NCBI RefSeq assembly: GCF_014268815.2
Contig: NZ_JABWRE020000001.1
Span: forward strand, 2,423,001 to 2,487,000
Direction of reading: 5' to 3'
Length of the DNA: 64,000 nt
From: Pseudomonas urmiensis
Lineage (GTDB): Bacteria; Pseudomonadota; Gammaproteobacteria; Pseudomonadales; Pseudomonadaceae
In this document: positions 1 to 7,983 of the stretch, in pieces
Numbering within the stretch: the stretch's first letter is position 1
Layout: every line of letters starts with the position of its first letter
The notes under the pieces: model-generated
The model's input: the letters and a program-made list of their open reading frames with translations, nothing else
Databases searched by the model: none
Told to the model about the DNA's origin: nothing
Position numbers and translations under genes: made by a program

Positions 1-876
1 TACCTGCAAGTGCTGTACAAACTGTGGGAGAAAAGCTGGGACGACGACGCGGTACTGCTTGAGCGGGACAGCGGGCGCTACATCGATCCGTCCCGCGTAC
101 ACCCAATCGGCCATCATGGCCAGCACTTCCAGGTCCCCGGCATGCACCTGTGCCAGCCCTCACCCCAGCGCACCCCGGTGCTGTTCCAGGCCGGCGCCTC
201 GGCACGCGGTCAGGCGTTTGCCGCGCAGCATGCCGAGTGCGTGTTCATCAGCGGCCCGTCGCCGACGGTGCTGCGCCGCTATGCCGACGGCGTGCGCCAC
301 GCCAGCGCCGCGGCTGGCCGTGGTCGCGACGAGGTACTGATCTACGCCCAAGCGCTGCTGATCGTCGGCCACAGCCGCGAACAGGCCCAGGCACGTTTTG
401 CCGAGTACCGGCGCTATGTCGACCTCGACGCCGCGCTGGCCCTGCTGTCTGGCTGGACCGGCATCGACTTCGCCGGGCTCGACCCGGATGCACTGATCGA
501 GTACGTCGAAAATGACGCCGGCCGGGCGGCCCTGGCCGCCTTCACCGCAGCCGACCCGAACCGCCGCTGGACGGTGCGCGAGGCTGCTGAGTTCATTGGC
601 CTGGGCGGACGCGGCCCGGTGTTGGTGGGCAGTGCCAGCGAAGTGGCCGATCAACTCGAGGTGTGGCTGGATGAGACCGGCATCGACGGCTTCAACCTGA
701 CCTACGCGGTGCAACCGGACGATCTGCACAACGTGGTCGAGCTGCTGGTGCCCGAGCTGCAGCGCCGTGGCCGCTATCCTCTTGCCTATCAGGACGGCAG
801 CTTGCGCCACAAGCTGTTCGGCCAAGGCGATCGCCTGCCGGAGCAGCATGCGGGGCGCAACGTCAGCATTCAGTAA
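1..876 (+). CDS. NtaA/SnaA/DszA-type FMN-dependent monooxygenase, C-terminal part
   Basis: The reading frame is open from the first base of the window, so the gene begins upstream; 291 C-terminal residues are visible. They resemble the C-terminal part of the bacterial-luciferase-like LLM-class monooxygenases of the NtaA/SnaA/DszA branch (usually about 450 aa), which use reduced FMN from a partner reductase to oxidise sulfur or nitrogen compounds. Segments typical of that branch are the GKHFxVPGxH-like stretch (here GQHFQVPGMH), the PQRTPVLFQAGAS stretch, and a late GSxxEVADQLE segment before the last helix. The substrate cannot be read from sequence. The next gene, a ureidoglycine aminohydrolase, lies 133 bp downstream on the same strand and may share the transcript. 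Confidence 0.8.
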   Translation, partial: YLQVLYKLWEKSWDDDAVLLERDSGRYIDPSRVHPIGHHGQHFQVPGMHLCQPSPQRTPVLFQAGASARGQAFAAQHAECVFISGPSPTVLRRYADGVRHASAAAGRGRDEVLIYAQALLIVGHSREQAQARFAEYRRYVDLDAALALLSGWTGIDFAGLDPDALIEYVENDAGRAALAAFTAADPNRRWTVREAAEFIGLGGRGPVLVGSASEVADQLEVWLDETGIDGFNLTYAVQPDDLHNVVELLVPELQRRGRYPLAYQDGSLRHKLFGQGDRLPEQHAGRNVSIQ

Positions 877-1009
877 TCAAATACCGGGTATTTCAACATT
901 TAATTTGTGGATGGCAGTGCACGGACCCTATCCTGTCCGTGCATCCCCTGCGGCGCACCGGCCGGTGCGGTTTCCGGCACGGGGAGAGAACAACAAGTCG
1001 AGACTGTCC

Positions 1010-1846
1010 ATGTCGAATCACTCCTACTTCGCCCCTCACGGTGGGCACCCCGCTCAAACCGAGCTGCTGACTGACCGTGCCATGTTCACCGAAGCCTATG
1101 CCGTCATCCCCAAGGGCGTGATGCGTGACATCGTCACCAGCCACCTGCCGTTCTGGGACAAGATGCGCATGTGGGTCATCGCCCGTCCGCTGACCGGTTT
1201 TGCCGAGACCTTCTCGCAGTACATCGTCGAAGTCGCGCCAGAAGGCGGCAGCGAGCGCCCAGAGCTGGACCCGAATGCCGAAGCGGTGCTGTTCGTGGTC
1301 GAGGGTGAGATCGACATCACCCTGGAAGGCAAGCCCCACACCCTGGCCCCAGGCGGCTATGCGTTCATCGCCCCGGGCGCCGAGTGGAGCCTGCGCAACC
1401 ACAGCAAGGCCAACGTCACCTTCCACTGGCTGCGCAAGCACTACCAGAAGGTCGAAGGCCTGGACCTGCCAGAATCCTTCGTCACCCACCGCGACAAGGC
1501 CCAGGTGATCGAGATGCCGGGCACCGAAGGCGCGTGGAAAACCACCCGCTTCGTCGACATGGCCGATATGCGCCACGACATGCACGTCAACATCGTGACC
1601 TTCCAGCCAGGCGGTGTGATTCCGTTCGCTGAGACCCACGTCATGGAACACGGCCTGTACGTACTGGAAGGCAAGGCGGTGTATCGCCTGAACCAGGACT
1701 GGGTCGAGGTTGAAGCCGGTGACTTCATGTGGCTGCGCGCCTTCTGCCCGCAAGCGTGCTACTCCGGCGGTCCAGGTCCGTTCAGCTACCTGCTGTACAA
1801 GGACGTTAACCGTCATGTGCACCTGACCCTCAACCCAAAGCGTTGA
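1010..1846 (+). CDS. allE: (S)-ureidoglycine aminohydrolase (bicupin)
   Basis: A 278-residue protein with two cupin domains. It closely follows the (S)-ureidoglycine aminohydrolase family (E. coli AllE, plant UGLYAH), which hydrolyses ureidoglycine to ureidoglycolate and ammonia in allantoin breakdown. The Mn-binding set of the C-terminal cupin is present: E208, H210 and H214 in ETHVMEH, with Q248 in CPQAC. Typical flanking segments are FQPGGxIPFAETH and a C-terminal YKDVNRH. The ATG at 1010 is preferred over longer in-frame extensions because MSNHSYFAPHGG matches family N-termini; a GGGGAGAG stretch lies about 22 bp upstream, so the ribosome site is not ideal. The protein is cytoplasmic. Other allantoin genes are not in this window. 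Confidence 0.9.
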   Translation: MSNHSYFAPHGGHPAQTELLTDRAMFTEAYAVIPKGVMRDIVTSHLPFWDKMRMWVIARPLTGFAETFSQYIVEVAPEGGSERPELDPNAEAVLFVVEGEIDITLEGKPHTLAPGGYAFIAPGAEWSLRNHSKANVTFHWLRKHYQKVEGLDLPESFVTHRDKAQVIEMPGTEGAWKTTRFVDMADMRHDMHVNIVTFQPGGVIPFAETHVMEHGLYVLEGKAVYRLNQDWVEVEAGDFMWLRAFCPQACYSGGPGPFSYLLYKDVNRHVHLTLNPKR

Positions 1847-1859
1847 GTTCAGGCTGAGA

Positions 1860-1888
1860 ATATTGGGGCTGCGCTGCGGCCCCAATAT
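1860..1888. terminator. Strong GC hairpin after the ureidoglycine aminohydrolase gene
   Basis: Ten-base perfect arms (ATATTGGGGC at 1860-1869 and GCCCCAATAT at 1879-1888) flank a 9-base loop, 13 bp after the stop codon. No T-tract follows, so this is either a bidirectional or weak intrinsic terminator or an mRNA 3' end-protecting hairpin. Confidence 0.55.
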
Positions 1889-1952
1889 CTGCCACCCCTT
1901 CGAAGTTTTTGGCCATACTAGAAATCGATACCCTCAACAGCGGCCCACGACC

Positions 1953-2555
1953 ATGCCCCGCCCCCGCCTGCTGGTCGCTTTGTTATTCCTGCTCCCGCTC
2001 AACGTTCATGCCGATGATTGGCGCCTGGCGCACCAACAAGACGGCATCGATGTCTACCTGAGCGCCGTGCCCAGTTCCGCCTATCAACAGTTTCGCGGCG
2101 TCACCCGAATCAAGGCCAGCGTGCGTACGCTGGTAGATCTGCAGGAAAACCTGCGGGTAGCCTGCAAATGGTTGTATGCCTGCGCCCAGATGCGCCTGTT
2201 GCAAGTCGACGGCGACAGCACCTGGGTCTACCTCACGACCGACCTGCCCTGGCCAGCGCAACCCCGCGACATCGTCCTCAAGGTGCGCAGCGAGCGCCTG
2301 GACGACGGCACGCTGGTGCGCCATCTGAGCGCAGAGCCGAGCAAGCTGCCCCCGGTGCAAGGCTTGATCCGCGTGCGCCGGCTGCAGGGTGAATGGATCA
2401 TGCGTCCACTGGGCGAGCGCGAGACCGAGGTCACCTATCAGTTGCAGGCCGACCCCGCCGGCGATGTGCCGGGCTGGCTGGCCAATCGGTTCGTGATCGA
2501 TGCGCCACTGGTGACCTTGCGCACCCTGCGCGCCGTCGCCGAGCGCCAACCCTGA
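1953..2555 (+). CDS. START-domain lipid-binding protein, exported
   Basis: A 200-residue protein. The N-terminus MPRPRLLVALLFLLPLNVHADD is a typical Sec signal peptide with probable cleavage after HA-. The rest resembles bacterial START-domain proteins, with the usual opening W(R)LAHQQDGIDVYLS, a central KWLYACAQMRLL and a C-terminal WLANRFVIDAPL. These proteins are predicted to hold a hydrophobic ligand in the periplasm; no ligand is known for this branch. The ATG at 1953 is chosen because the 30 codons upstream are not protein-like and the signal peptide begins here. It stands alone between a hairpin and a small unknown gene. Confidence 0.75.
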   Translation: MPRPRLLVALLFLLPLNVHADDWRLAHQQDGIDVYLSAVPSSAYQQFRGVTRIKASVRTLVDLQENLRVACKWLYACAQMRLLQVDGDSTWVYLTTDLPWPAQPRDIVLKVRSERLDDGTLVRHLSAEPSKLPPVQGLIRVRRLQGEWIMRPLGERETEVTYQLQADPAGDVPGWLANRFVIDAPLVTLRTLRAVAERQP

Positions 2556-2655
2556 GCGCGAACGATCGGATGACCGTTGGTGAAATGTTTGGAACGACTT
2601 TACCGGCCTGGCTTCAAAACAATGATGCTCGTCATCTTTCGCCAGGAGCCTCTTT

Positions 2656-2685
2656 ATGACTTTTCTATCTCTCGAAGCGCTATGA
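2656..2685 (+). CDS. Possible 9-codon leader peptide coupled to the next gene
   Basis: The short frame MTFLSLEAL has a good Shine-Dalgarno (AGGAG at 2644-2648) and its TGA stop overlaps the ATG of the downstream gene as ATGA at 2682-2685. The downstream ATG has no recognisable ribosome site of its own, so its translation may depend on ribosomes finishing this leader. Purely sequence-based; a chance arrangement is possible. Confidence 0.3.
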   Translation: MTFLSLEAL

Positions 2686-2969
2686 AGAGTACCTATCGCG
2701 CTTCCAGTGCATGCCTTGAGCTGGACTTTGTCCGCGACACCCTGTTCGGCCCGGTGGCCCAACGTGTCGAATGCCATGTGCAGTTGGCCGCCATCAACCT
2801 GCAAGGCTGCCCAGCGTTGCGCTTGCATGTGTCACCGCCGTTACCCGCCAAGCTCGACCGCGCCCACAGCGTGGCATTCATCTGGGATGGTCGCAGCTAC
2901 TGTGGCGTGGTACGCGATCATGGCCGTTGTGGCGATGGCGGGTTGAACCTGCTGCTCGAACTGCAGTAA
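2682..2969 (+). CDS. Small hypothetical protein (95 aa)
   Basis: I do not recognise the family. The frame has Pseudomonas-like codon use and no signal peptide or membrane segment. It opens MKSTYRASSACLELDFVRD and ends in a Cys- and Gly-containing stretch (SYCGVVRDHGRCGDGGLNLLLELQ). The ATG at 2682 is chosen because it overlaps the stop of a 9-codon leader that has a strong ribosome site; in-frame ATGs also occur at 2622 and 2625 but without one. Cytoplasmic, function unknown. Confidence 0.5.
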   Translation: MKSTYRASSACLELDFVRDTLFGPVAQRVECHVQLAAINLQGCPALRLHVSPPLPAKLDRAHSVAFIWDGRSYCGVVRDHGRCGDGGLNLLLELQ

Positions 2970-3071
2970 GGCGATCAGTGGCAGGCAATTAAGCTGAACC
3001 CAGCCGCCACCGCGCTTCTCCATTGAAAGAGGATCCGCTTGTCCTAGCGCGAAAGCCTTGAGGAGATCGCC

Positions 3072-3686
3072 ATGAACAGTCCGTTGCTCAAGCTCTTCAT
3101 TCACCCCGCTGACGCCTGGCTGGATATCCGCCATGCCGAGGAAGCCCATCCGCAGCAATACCTGCCTCGCCTGTTGGCGATGGCGCTGATCCCCGCGTTA
3201 TGCCTGTTCGTCGGCACCACTCAGTTCGGCTGGAGCCTGGCCGGTGAAGAGCGGGTGCGCTTGAGCGTGGCCAGTGCCACTCAACTAAGCGGTTTGCTTT
3301 ATGCCACCACGGTGGTCGGCGTGATGATCATGGGCGTGATGATCCGCTGGATGTCACGCGGCTTCGATGCCCAACCAACGCTCAATCAGTGCATCGGCTT
3401 TGCTGCGTATTGCGCCACGCCATGGTTTGTTGCGGGAGTGGTGGGCTTGGTCCCCATGCGCTGGCTGGCTGTTGCGGCGCTGGCAGCGGCATCGGCCTAC
3501 GCCACCGTATTGCTGTATGGGGGGTTGCAGACGTTTCTGCGCTTGCGCAAGGAGCAGGCCATGCTGTTCGCCACCTGCGTGTGGGGAGTGGGCCTATTGC
3601 TGATGGTGACCATCCTGGTGTCGATGATCCTGTTCTGGTTCAACACCTTGATGCCTGAATATGTGCGCCCGGCCAACCTTGGCTGA
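3072..3686 (+). CDS. Yip1-family inner-membrane protein
   Basis: A 204-residue integral membrane protein with about five hydrophobic segments (roughly residues 35-55, 78-98, 112-132, 138-155 and 172-195). The soluble N-terminus LFIHPADAWLDIR is typical of bacterial Yip1-domain proteins, which often read 'P...W..I'. The ATG at 3072 follows TTGAGGAGATCGCC, a strong ribosome site. The role of bacterial Yip1 proteins is not established. It is transcribed alone and converges on the DUF1652 gene. Confidence 0.75.
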   Translation: MNSPLLKLFIHPADAWLDIRHAEEAHPQQYLPRLLAMALIPALCLFVGTTQFGWSLAGEERVRLSVASATQLSGLLYATTVVGVMIMGVMIRWMSRGFDAQPTLNQCIGFAAYCATPWFVAGVVGLVPMRWLAVAALAAASAYATVLLYGGLQTFLRLRKEQAMLFATCVWGVGLLLMVTILVSMILFWFNTLMPEYVRPANLG

Positions 3687-3705
3687 CCGGGGCAACCGAC
3701 AGCGC

Positions 3706-3972
3706 TCAGGCGATGGCCCTGGCCGCTGTGACATGATGGGCCAGGCGCTGCTCAGCGCGAAGCTGTGCCACTAGCCCTACCAGATCACGACAACTATTGA
3801 GGTTTGCGACCGGCACATCGGTGAGGGTCACACAATCCTCAAGACTCTGCCCGTCACCGAGCCGAATGGTCAGGTGGGCGCCATCGGGGCAACTGACTTC
3901 ACAACGGTCTGGCAGGCAGGCTTGCTCAATGATCTGACGCATTTCCAGCATCGAAACACCAATCAACGACAT
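3706..3972 (-). CDS. DUF1652 domain protein
   Basis: An 88-residue protein with the pattern of the Pseudomonas-specific DUF1652 family: an N-terminal LEMRQIIEQACLPDRCEV block, a short beta region ending in LTIRLGDG, and a C-terminal SCRDLVGLVAQLRAE helix. No signal peptide or membrane segment; function unknown. A start at M8 (MLEMRQII) would also fit the family. Confidence 0.8.
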   Translation of the reverse strand: MSLIGVSMLEMRQIIEQACLPDRCEVSCPDGAHLTIRLGDGQSLEDCVTLTDVPVANLNSCRDLVGLVAQLRAEQRLAHHVTAARAIA

Positions 3973-4147
3973 GGTACGACCCTCTCTTCATCGGATGGCC
4001 TGTTATGTTTAATTACGCCGTCAGCGGGCGAGACGCCAATTGATAGTGCGCATGTTCAAGCGGCCGTCCATTTGCCAGAACAATCCCAGCGCAAGCAATC
4101 CTCTAGCACCTTAGTGGAAGATCCCCGCCAGGCGGCGACCGTTCGTT

Positions 4148-5092
4148 CTACTGCGCCTGTGACGCGACGGGCGGTCGCAGATCACTCAATGAAGTCCACA
4201 AATGCTGCGCCGCATAGGCTCGCCACGGTCGCCAGGCTTGAGCGCGGTGGGCCAAATCTGCCTCCACGCCTTCCAACACCTGCAGCGCCTTGATCAACGC
4301 CACATCACCCAGCGGTAACGCATCGGCGTCACCCAGTTGGCGCAGCGCAAGGTACTGCGCGCTCCATGGGCCGATCCCTTTGAGCTTGAGCAGGCGCTCA
4401 AGCGCGGTATGTGACGCCTGGCCAGGATCGAGTAGATCAGGGCTGGCCAACAAGGCGTTGGCCAAGGTGGTCAGTGTGACTGCGCGAGCACGCGGCATGC
4501 CCAGGCCCTCCAGCGTCAGGCCAGCGATTGCGCTTGCACGAGGGAAGACATGGCTCAGCCCGGCTGCCGCCAACGCCAGCGGTTGACCATGGCGCTGGAC
4601 CAGGCGACCGGCCAGGGTCATGGCGGCGGCGACCGTGACTTGCTGACCCAGTACCGTGCGCATGGCTTGTTCGAAGCCGTCCCAACCCTGCGCGACGCGC
4701 AGGCCAGGGCGGCGGGCCAACAATTGGGCCATCAGCGCATCGCGCCCCAGTTCGGCCTGGATGCGCGCAGGCTCTGCGTCCAGATCGAACACCCGGCGCA
4801 GGCGCGCGACCAGCGCAGCTACAGCGCCAGGGGCAACCCCAGACAATTCCACCCGCAGCTGCGCGCCGTTCGCCGGCGACACCTGCACTGTCCCCGGGCG
4901 CCCGCACCACTCGAAGCTGCGCCGGTACACCTCACCTTGGCAGCGCTCGATCCCGGGAATGCAACGCGCAGCCAAGAAGGCCAACATTGCCGGCCAGTCG
5001 TAAGGGGCGCGGTAACGCAGCCACAGGCAAGCCCCGCCCTTGGGCCGTACGCTACGGCGCACGGCCTGCAAGCGGGACAAGCGGGTGATCAA
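4148..5092 (-). CDS. alkA: DNA-3-methyladenine glycosylase II (AlkA)
   Basis: Base-excision glycosylase that removes alkylated purines from DNA. The N-terminal AlkA domain begins near YRAPYDWPAMLAFLAAR, followed by the helix-hairpin-helix glycosylase fold with LKGIGPWSAQYLALR and the catalytic aspartate in PLGDVALIKAL (compare LPDDYLIKQ of E. coli AlkA). The frame opens at a TTG that overlaps the TGA of the upstream pirin gene (TTGA). Later TTG codons and a GTG could also be the start; no ATG lies before the conserved domain, so the true start is not ATG unless it is internal. The N-terminal extension of about 25 residues compared with E. coli is therefore uncertain. No Ada domain is fused. 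Confidence 0.85.
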   Translation of the reverse strand: MITRLSRLQAVRRSVRPKGGACLWLRYRAPYDWPAMLAFLAARCIPGIERCQGEVYRRSFEWCGRPGTVQVSPANGAQLRVELSGVAPGAVAALVARLRRVFDLDAEPARIQAELGRDALMAQLLARRPGLRVAQGWDGFEQAMRTVLGQQVTVAAAMTLAGRLVQRHGQPLALAAAGLSHVFPRASAIAGLTLEGLGMPRARAVTLTTLANALLASPDLLDPGQASHTALERLLKLKGIGPWSAQYLALRQLGDADALPLGDVALIKALQVLEGVEADLAHRAQAWRPWRAYAAQHLWTSLSDLRPPVASQAQ

Positions 5093-5976
5093 TGCGGCGC
5101 CCCCTCCCCTGCATCGGCCATCAGGCCGAAACGCCCTGCATGGAAATCATCGAATGACTCGGCGATTTCTGCCTGGCTGTTCATCACGAACGGGCCGTAT
5201 CCGACAATTGGCTCATCGATCGGCTCGCCGCTGAGCAGCAGCACTACGGCGTCGTTCAGCGCTTGCACGTGCACCTGTTCACCCGAGCGATCCAGCAACA
5301 CCAGGCTGGCAGGGCCTGCATCGCGCTCGTCATTGACCCGGACACTGCCGCGCAGCACTACCAATGCGGCGTTACGGCCCTCTGCCACGGGCAATTGCAG
5401 TTCGGCACCTGCCTTGAGCTGCATGTCCCAGACGTCCATCGCGGTAAAGGTCCGCGCCGGGCCTGCATGGCCTTGGTAATGACCGGCAATCACACGCAAA
5501 GTACCGCCATCGTTGGCCAGCGCGACCACCGGGATATCCGTCGACAGCAGGGTCTGGTAGCCCGCCGCAGCACGTTTGTCCTTGGCTGGCAGGTTGACCC
5601 ACAACTGCACCATTTCCAGGGCGCCGCCGCTGCGAGCAAAGGCCGGAGAATGGAACTCTTCATGGATGATGCCGTTGGCGGCGGTCATCCACTGCACATC
5701 GCCCGGCCCGATCAGGCCACCGGCGCCGGTGGAGTCGCGGTGCTCCAATTCGCCTTGATAGACGATGGTCACCGTCTCGAAGCCCCGATGCGGGTGCTGG
5801 CCAACCCCGCGACGGGCGTTGGTCGGGGTGAAGTCATGGGGCCCGGCGTAGTCGAGCAGCAGGAACGGGCTGATCTTGCTGGCCAGGTGGTCGTAGGTGA
5901 ACAGGCTGCGCACCGGGAAACCGTCGCCTACCCAGTGGGCATTGGGGTTTTGGTGGATACCCAGAATCTTTTTCAT
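5089..5976 (-). CDS. Pirin-family protein
   Basis: A 295-residue bicupin of the pirin family. The N-terminal pirin domain contains the metal-site pattern HPHRGFETVTIVYQGELEH, followed by DVQWMTAANGIIHEE; a C-terminal pirin domain follows. Bacterial pirins bind iron and some act as quercetin dioxygenases (YhhW); the reaction here is unknown. The start is ATG 5976 (MKKILGIHQNPN), with the upstream stretch non-homologous and AGGAGA-type bases just before it. The gene overlaps alkA by 4 bp, so the two are probably one transcript. Confidence 0.85.
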   Translation of the reverse strand: MKKILGIHQNPNAHWVGDGFPVRSLFTYDHLASKISPFLLLDYAGPHDFTPTNARRGVGQHPHRGFETVTIVYQGELEHRDSTGAGGLIGPGDVQWMTAANGIIHEEFHSPAFARSGGALEMVQLWVNLPAKDKRAAAGYQTLLSTDIPVVALANDGGTLRVIAGHYQGHAGPARTFTAMDVWDMQLKAGAELQLPVAEGRNAALVVLRGSVRVNDERDAGPASLVLLDRSGEQVHVQALNDAVVLLLSGEPIDEPIVGYGPFVMNSQAEIAESFDDFHAGRFGLMADAGEGAPH

Positions 5977-6078
5977 GAGATGTCTCCTCTCTCGGCTGGG
6001 TATAACCTTACCTATAGTGCCAATGGCGCGGTAGATGGCCAAAACAGCACTCATCGTCCCATCTATGGAACATCAACC

Positions 6079-6960
6079 TCAGATCGCCTGCATTGCCAGT
6101 AACTCCGTAAGCACCTCGGCCAGGGCCTTGACCATCACGTCCGCCGTGGGCCGGTGCACGATGACGATCTCGTAGCTGTCGACCTCGGGCAACCCCTGCA
6201 CCGCGCCGAGTACCCGATGTTCAGCAGTGGCCGCGCGCGGCGGTAGCAGGCTGACGCCCATGCCATCGGCCACCGCCGCCTGAATGCCGCTGAGGCTGGA
6301 GCTGGTAAAGCTGATGCGCCAGCGCCGGCCGATGCCCTCAATGGCGCTGATCATATCGTCGCGGTACAGGCCACGGGGTGGGAAGGTCACCAACGGTATG
6401 GGATCCAGATCGAAGGCAGGCAGGCGCGCACTGTCGATCCACTGCAAACGCTCCGGCCAGCACGCCACGCCTTCACGACTGTTGCGTCGCTGCTTGAGCA
6501 GCACCAGGTCGAGTTCACCATTGTCGTAGGCCTGGCTGAGGTCGCGACACAGCCCGCTGGTGACTTCCAGCTTGACCTGCGGATGCTGGCGGCTGAAGGC
6601 CGACAAGGCGTTGGTCGTGCGGCCGCCGACGAAGTCTTCCGGAACCCCCAGGCGCACAGTCATACCGACCATGGCGCCGGCCAGGGCCTCGAGCATCTGA
6701 TCGTTCAACGCCAGCATGTGCCGGGCGTAGCCAAGCAGGGTCTGACCGGCGTCGGTGGGCAGTACGTCACGGTTGCCGCGTACCAGCAGACGATGGCCGA
6801 CCATCTCTTCCAACCGGCGTACTTTTTGGCTGATGGTCGACTGGGTCGAGTGCAGCCTTGCCGCTGCCGTGGTGAAGCTGCCGCAATCGGCCACCACGAC
6901 AATGGCCCGCAGCAGGTCGAGGTCGAACAGGGCTCTATTCGATTTCACGCTAACAGACAT
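6079..6960 (-). CDS. LysR-family transcriptional regulator
   Basis: A 293-residue LysR regulator. The N-terminal winged helix-turn-helix covers roughly residues 10-65 (LLRAIVVVADCGSFTTAAARL, then STQSTISQKVRRLEE), followed by the effector-binding domain with VRLGVPEDF. The usual autoregulatory arrangement is not obvious: the divergent neighbour is an ankyrin protein 170 bp away, and the pirin gene follows 102 bp downstream on the same strand. The ATG at 6960 (MSVSVKSNRALFDLDLL) is chosen because it precedes the helix-turn-helix by the usual distance; its ribosome site is weak. Confidence 0.85.
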   Translation of the reverse strand: MSVSVKSNRALFDLDLLRAIVVVADCGSFTTAAARLHSTQSTISQKVRRLEEMVGHRLLVRGNRDVLPTDAGQTLLGYARHMLALNDQMLEALAGAMVGMTVRLGVPEDFVGGRTTNALSAFSRQHPQVKLEVTSGLCRDLSQAYDNGELDLVLLKQRRNSREGVACWPERLQWIDSARLPAFDLDPIPLVTFPPRGLYRDDMISAIEGIGRRWRISFTSSSLSGIQAAVADGMGVSLLPPRAATAEHRVLGAVQGLPEVDSYEIVIVHRPTADVMVKALAEVLTELLAMQAI

Positions 6961-7130
6961 CGCGCTATTCAACTTGTAAATGACAAGCGTGAGTTCTAAC
7001 ACGCCCACCGGCTGCCGACCAGCGCTATCAGCGCCCCATTCACAACGGCACTGCATGCCATCCAGATAAATCACTTCAACCCCTCACGCGGTTTTTCTAG
7101 GATGGACATTCATTGAACAGGAGCCGCCGC

Positions 7131-7781
7131 ATGCGTCTACCCTGCGCTGCACTGCTGATGCTGCTTAGCTGCTGCAACTTAACCGCTTATGCCGAGACTA
7201 CGATGACCGACTCTTTGATCGACGCTGCCCACCGGGGCGATGGGCTAACCGTGCAGCGCCTGCTGGATCAGGGTGCGCCGTTGGAGGCCAGGGACGCGCA
7301 GGGCCGCACTGCGCTGCTGGTCGCGACCCAGGCCAATCAACTGCAAGCGGCGCAGGCACTGATCGCGGCCGGCGCCGATGTGAATGCCAAAGACAATATC
7401 CACGACAGCCCCTACCTGTACGCCGGGGCGCGTGGGCTCAACGACATCCTGCGCCTGACCCTCGAACATGGCGCCGACCTCAAAAGCACCAACCGCTATG
7501 GCGGTACCGCCTTGATCCCTGCGGCTGAGCGCGGCCATGTTGAAACCGTGCAGATGCTGATCGATGCCGGGGTGGATGTGAATCACCTCAATCGCCTGCA
7601 CTGGACCGCCCTGCTGGAGGCGGTAATCCTCGGCGATGGCGGGCCGCGCCATGTGGAGATCGTGCGGCGGCTGCTACAAGCCGGCGCTGATCCGACGATC
7701 GCTGACAAGGACGGCGTTAGCGCCCTGGAGCATGCGCGCCAGCGCGGTTATCAGGAGATGGTTCAACTGCTCAACAAATAG
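7131..7781 (+). CDS. Exported ankyrin-repeat protein
   Basis: A 216-residue protein. The N-terminus MRLPCAALLMLLSCCNLTAYAETT is a signal peptide, either Sec type I with cleavage after AYA or a lipoprotein signal with LLSC as lipobox. About five ankyrin repeats follow, recognisable as DAQGRTALLVATQANQ, GADVNAKDN, YGGTALIPAAERGH, AGVDVNHLNRLHWTALLEA and DKDGVSALEHARQRG. Such periplasmic ankyrin proteins in Pseudomonas include AnkB, which supports catalase activity, but the similarity here is only to the fold. ATG 7131 follows CAGGAGCCGCCGC; an in-frame TTG at 7113 is rejected for lacking a ribosome site. Confidence 0.8.
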   Translation: MRLPCAALLMLLSCCNLTAYAETTMTDSLIDAAHRGDGLTVQRLLDQGAPLEARDAQGRTALLVATQANQLQAAQALIAAGADVNAKDNIHDSPYLYAGARGLNDILRLTLEHGADLKSTNRYGGTALIPAAERGHVETVQMLIDAGVDVNHLNRLHWTALLEAVILGDGGPRHVEIVRRLLQAGADPTIADKDGVSALEHARQRGYQEMVQLLNK

Positions 7782-7802
7782 AACGGGCGCTGCGCTACGG
7801 CC

Positions 7803-7823
7803 CTTCGCGGGTAAACCCGCTCA
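7803..7823. repeat. REP element, first of an inverted pair
   Basis: The stretch CTTCGCGGGTAAACCCGCTC is a slightly diverged P. putida REP core. It lies 22 bp after the ankyrin gene, inverted relative to the copy at 7942-7975. Confidence 0.7.
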
Positions 7824-7941
7824 CCCTGTTGCCTTGGTGAGCGACGCTTACCCGTGTGCCGGCGACCCACGAAGAGGCCAGACCTGACCCCCGCCGAGTA
7901 TTCCCCAGACAGGTCACCCCCCCTACAGACCAGCACAAGAA

Positions 7942-7975
7942 CCTGTGGGAGCGGGCTTGCCCGCGAAGAGGTCGG
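7942..7975. repeat. REP element, second of an inverted pair
   Basis: Contains TGTGGGAGCGGGCTTGCCCG followed by CGAAGAGGTCGGC, the standard P. putida REP form. It ends 9 bp from the stop codon of the RIO-like kinase gene, between two convergent genes. Confidence 0.8.
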
Positions 7976-7983
7976 CACTGACG

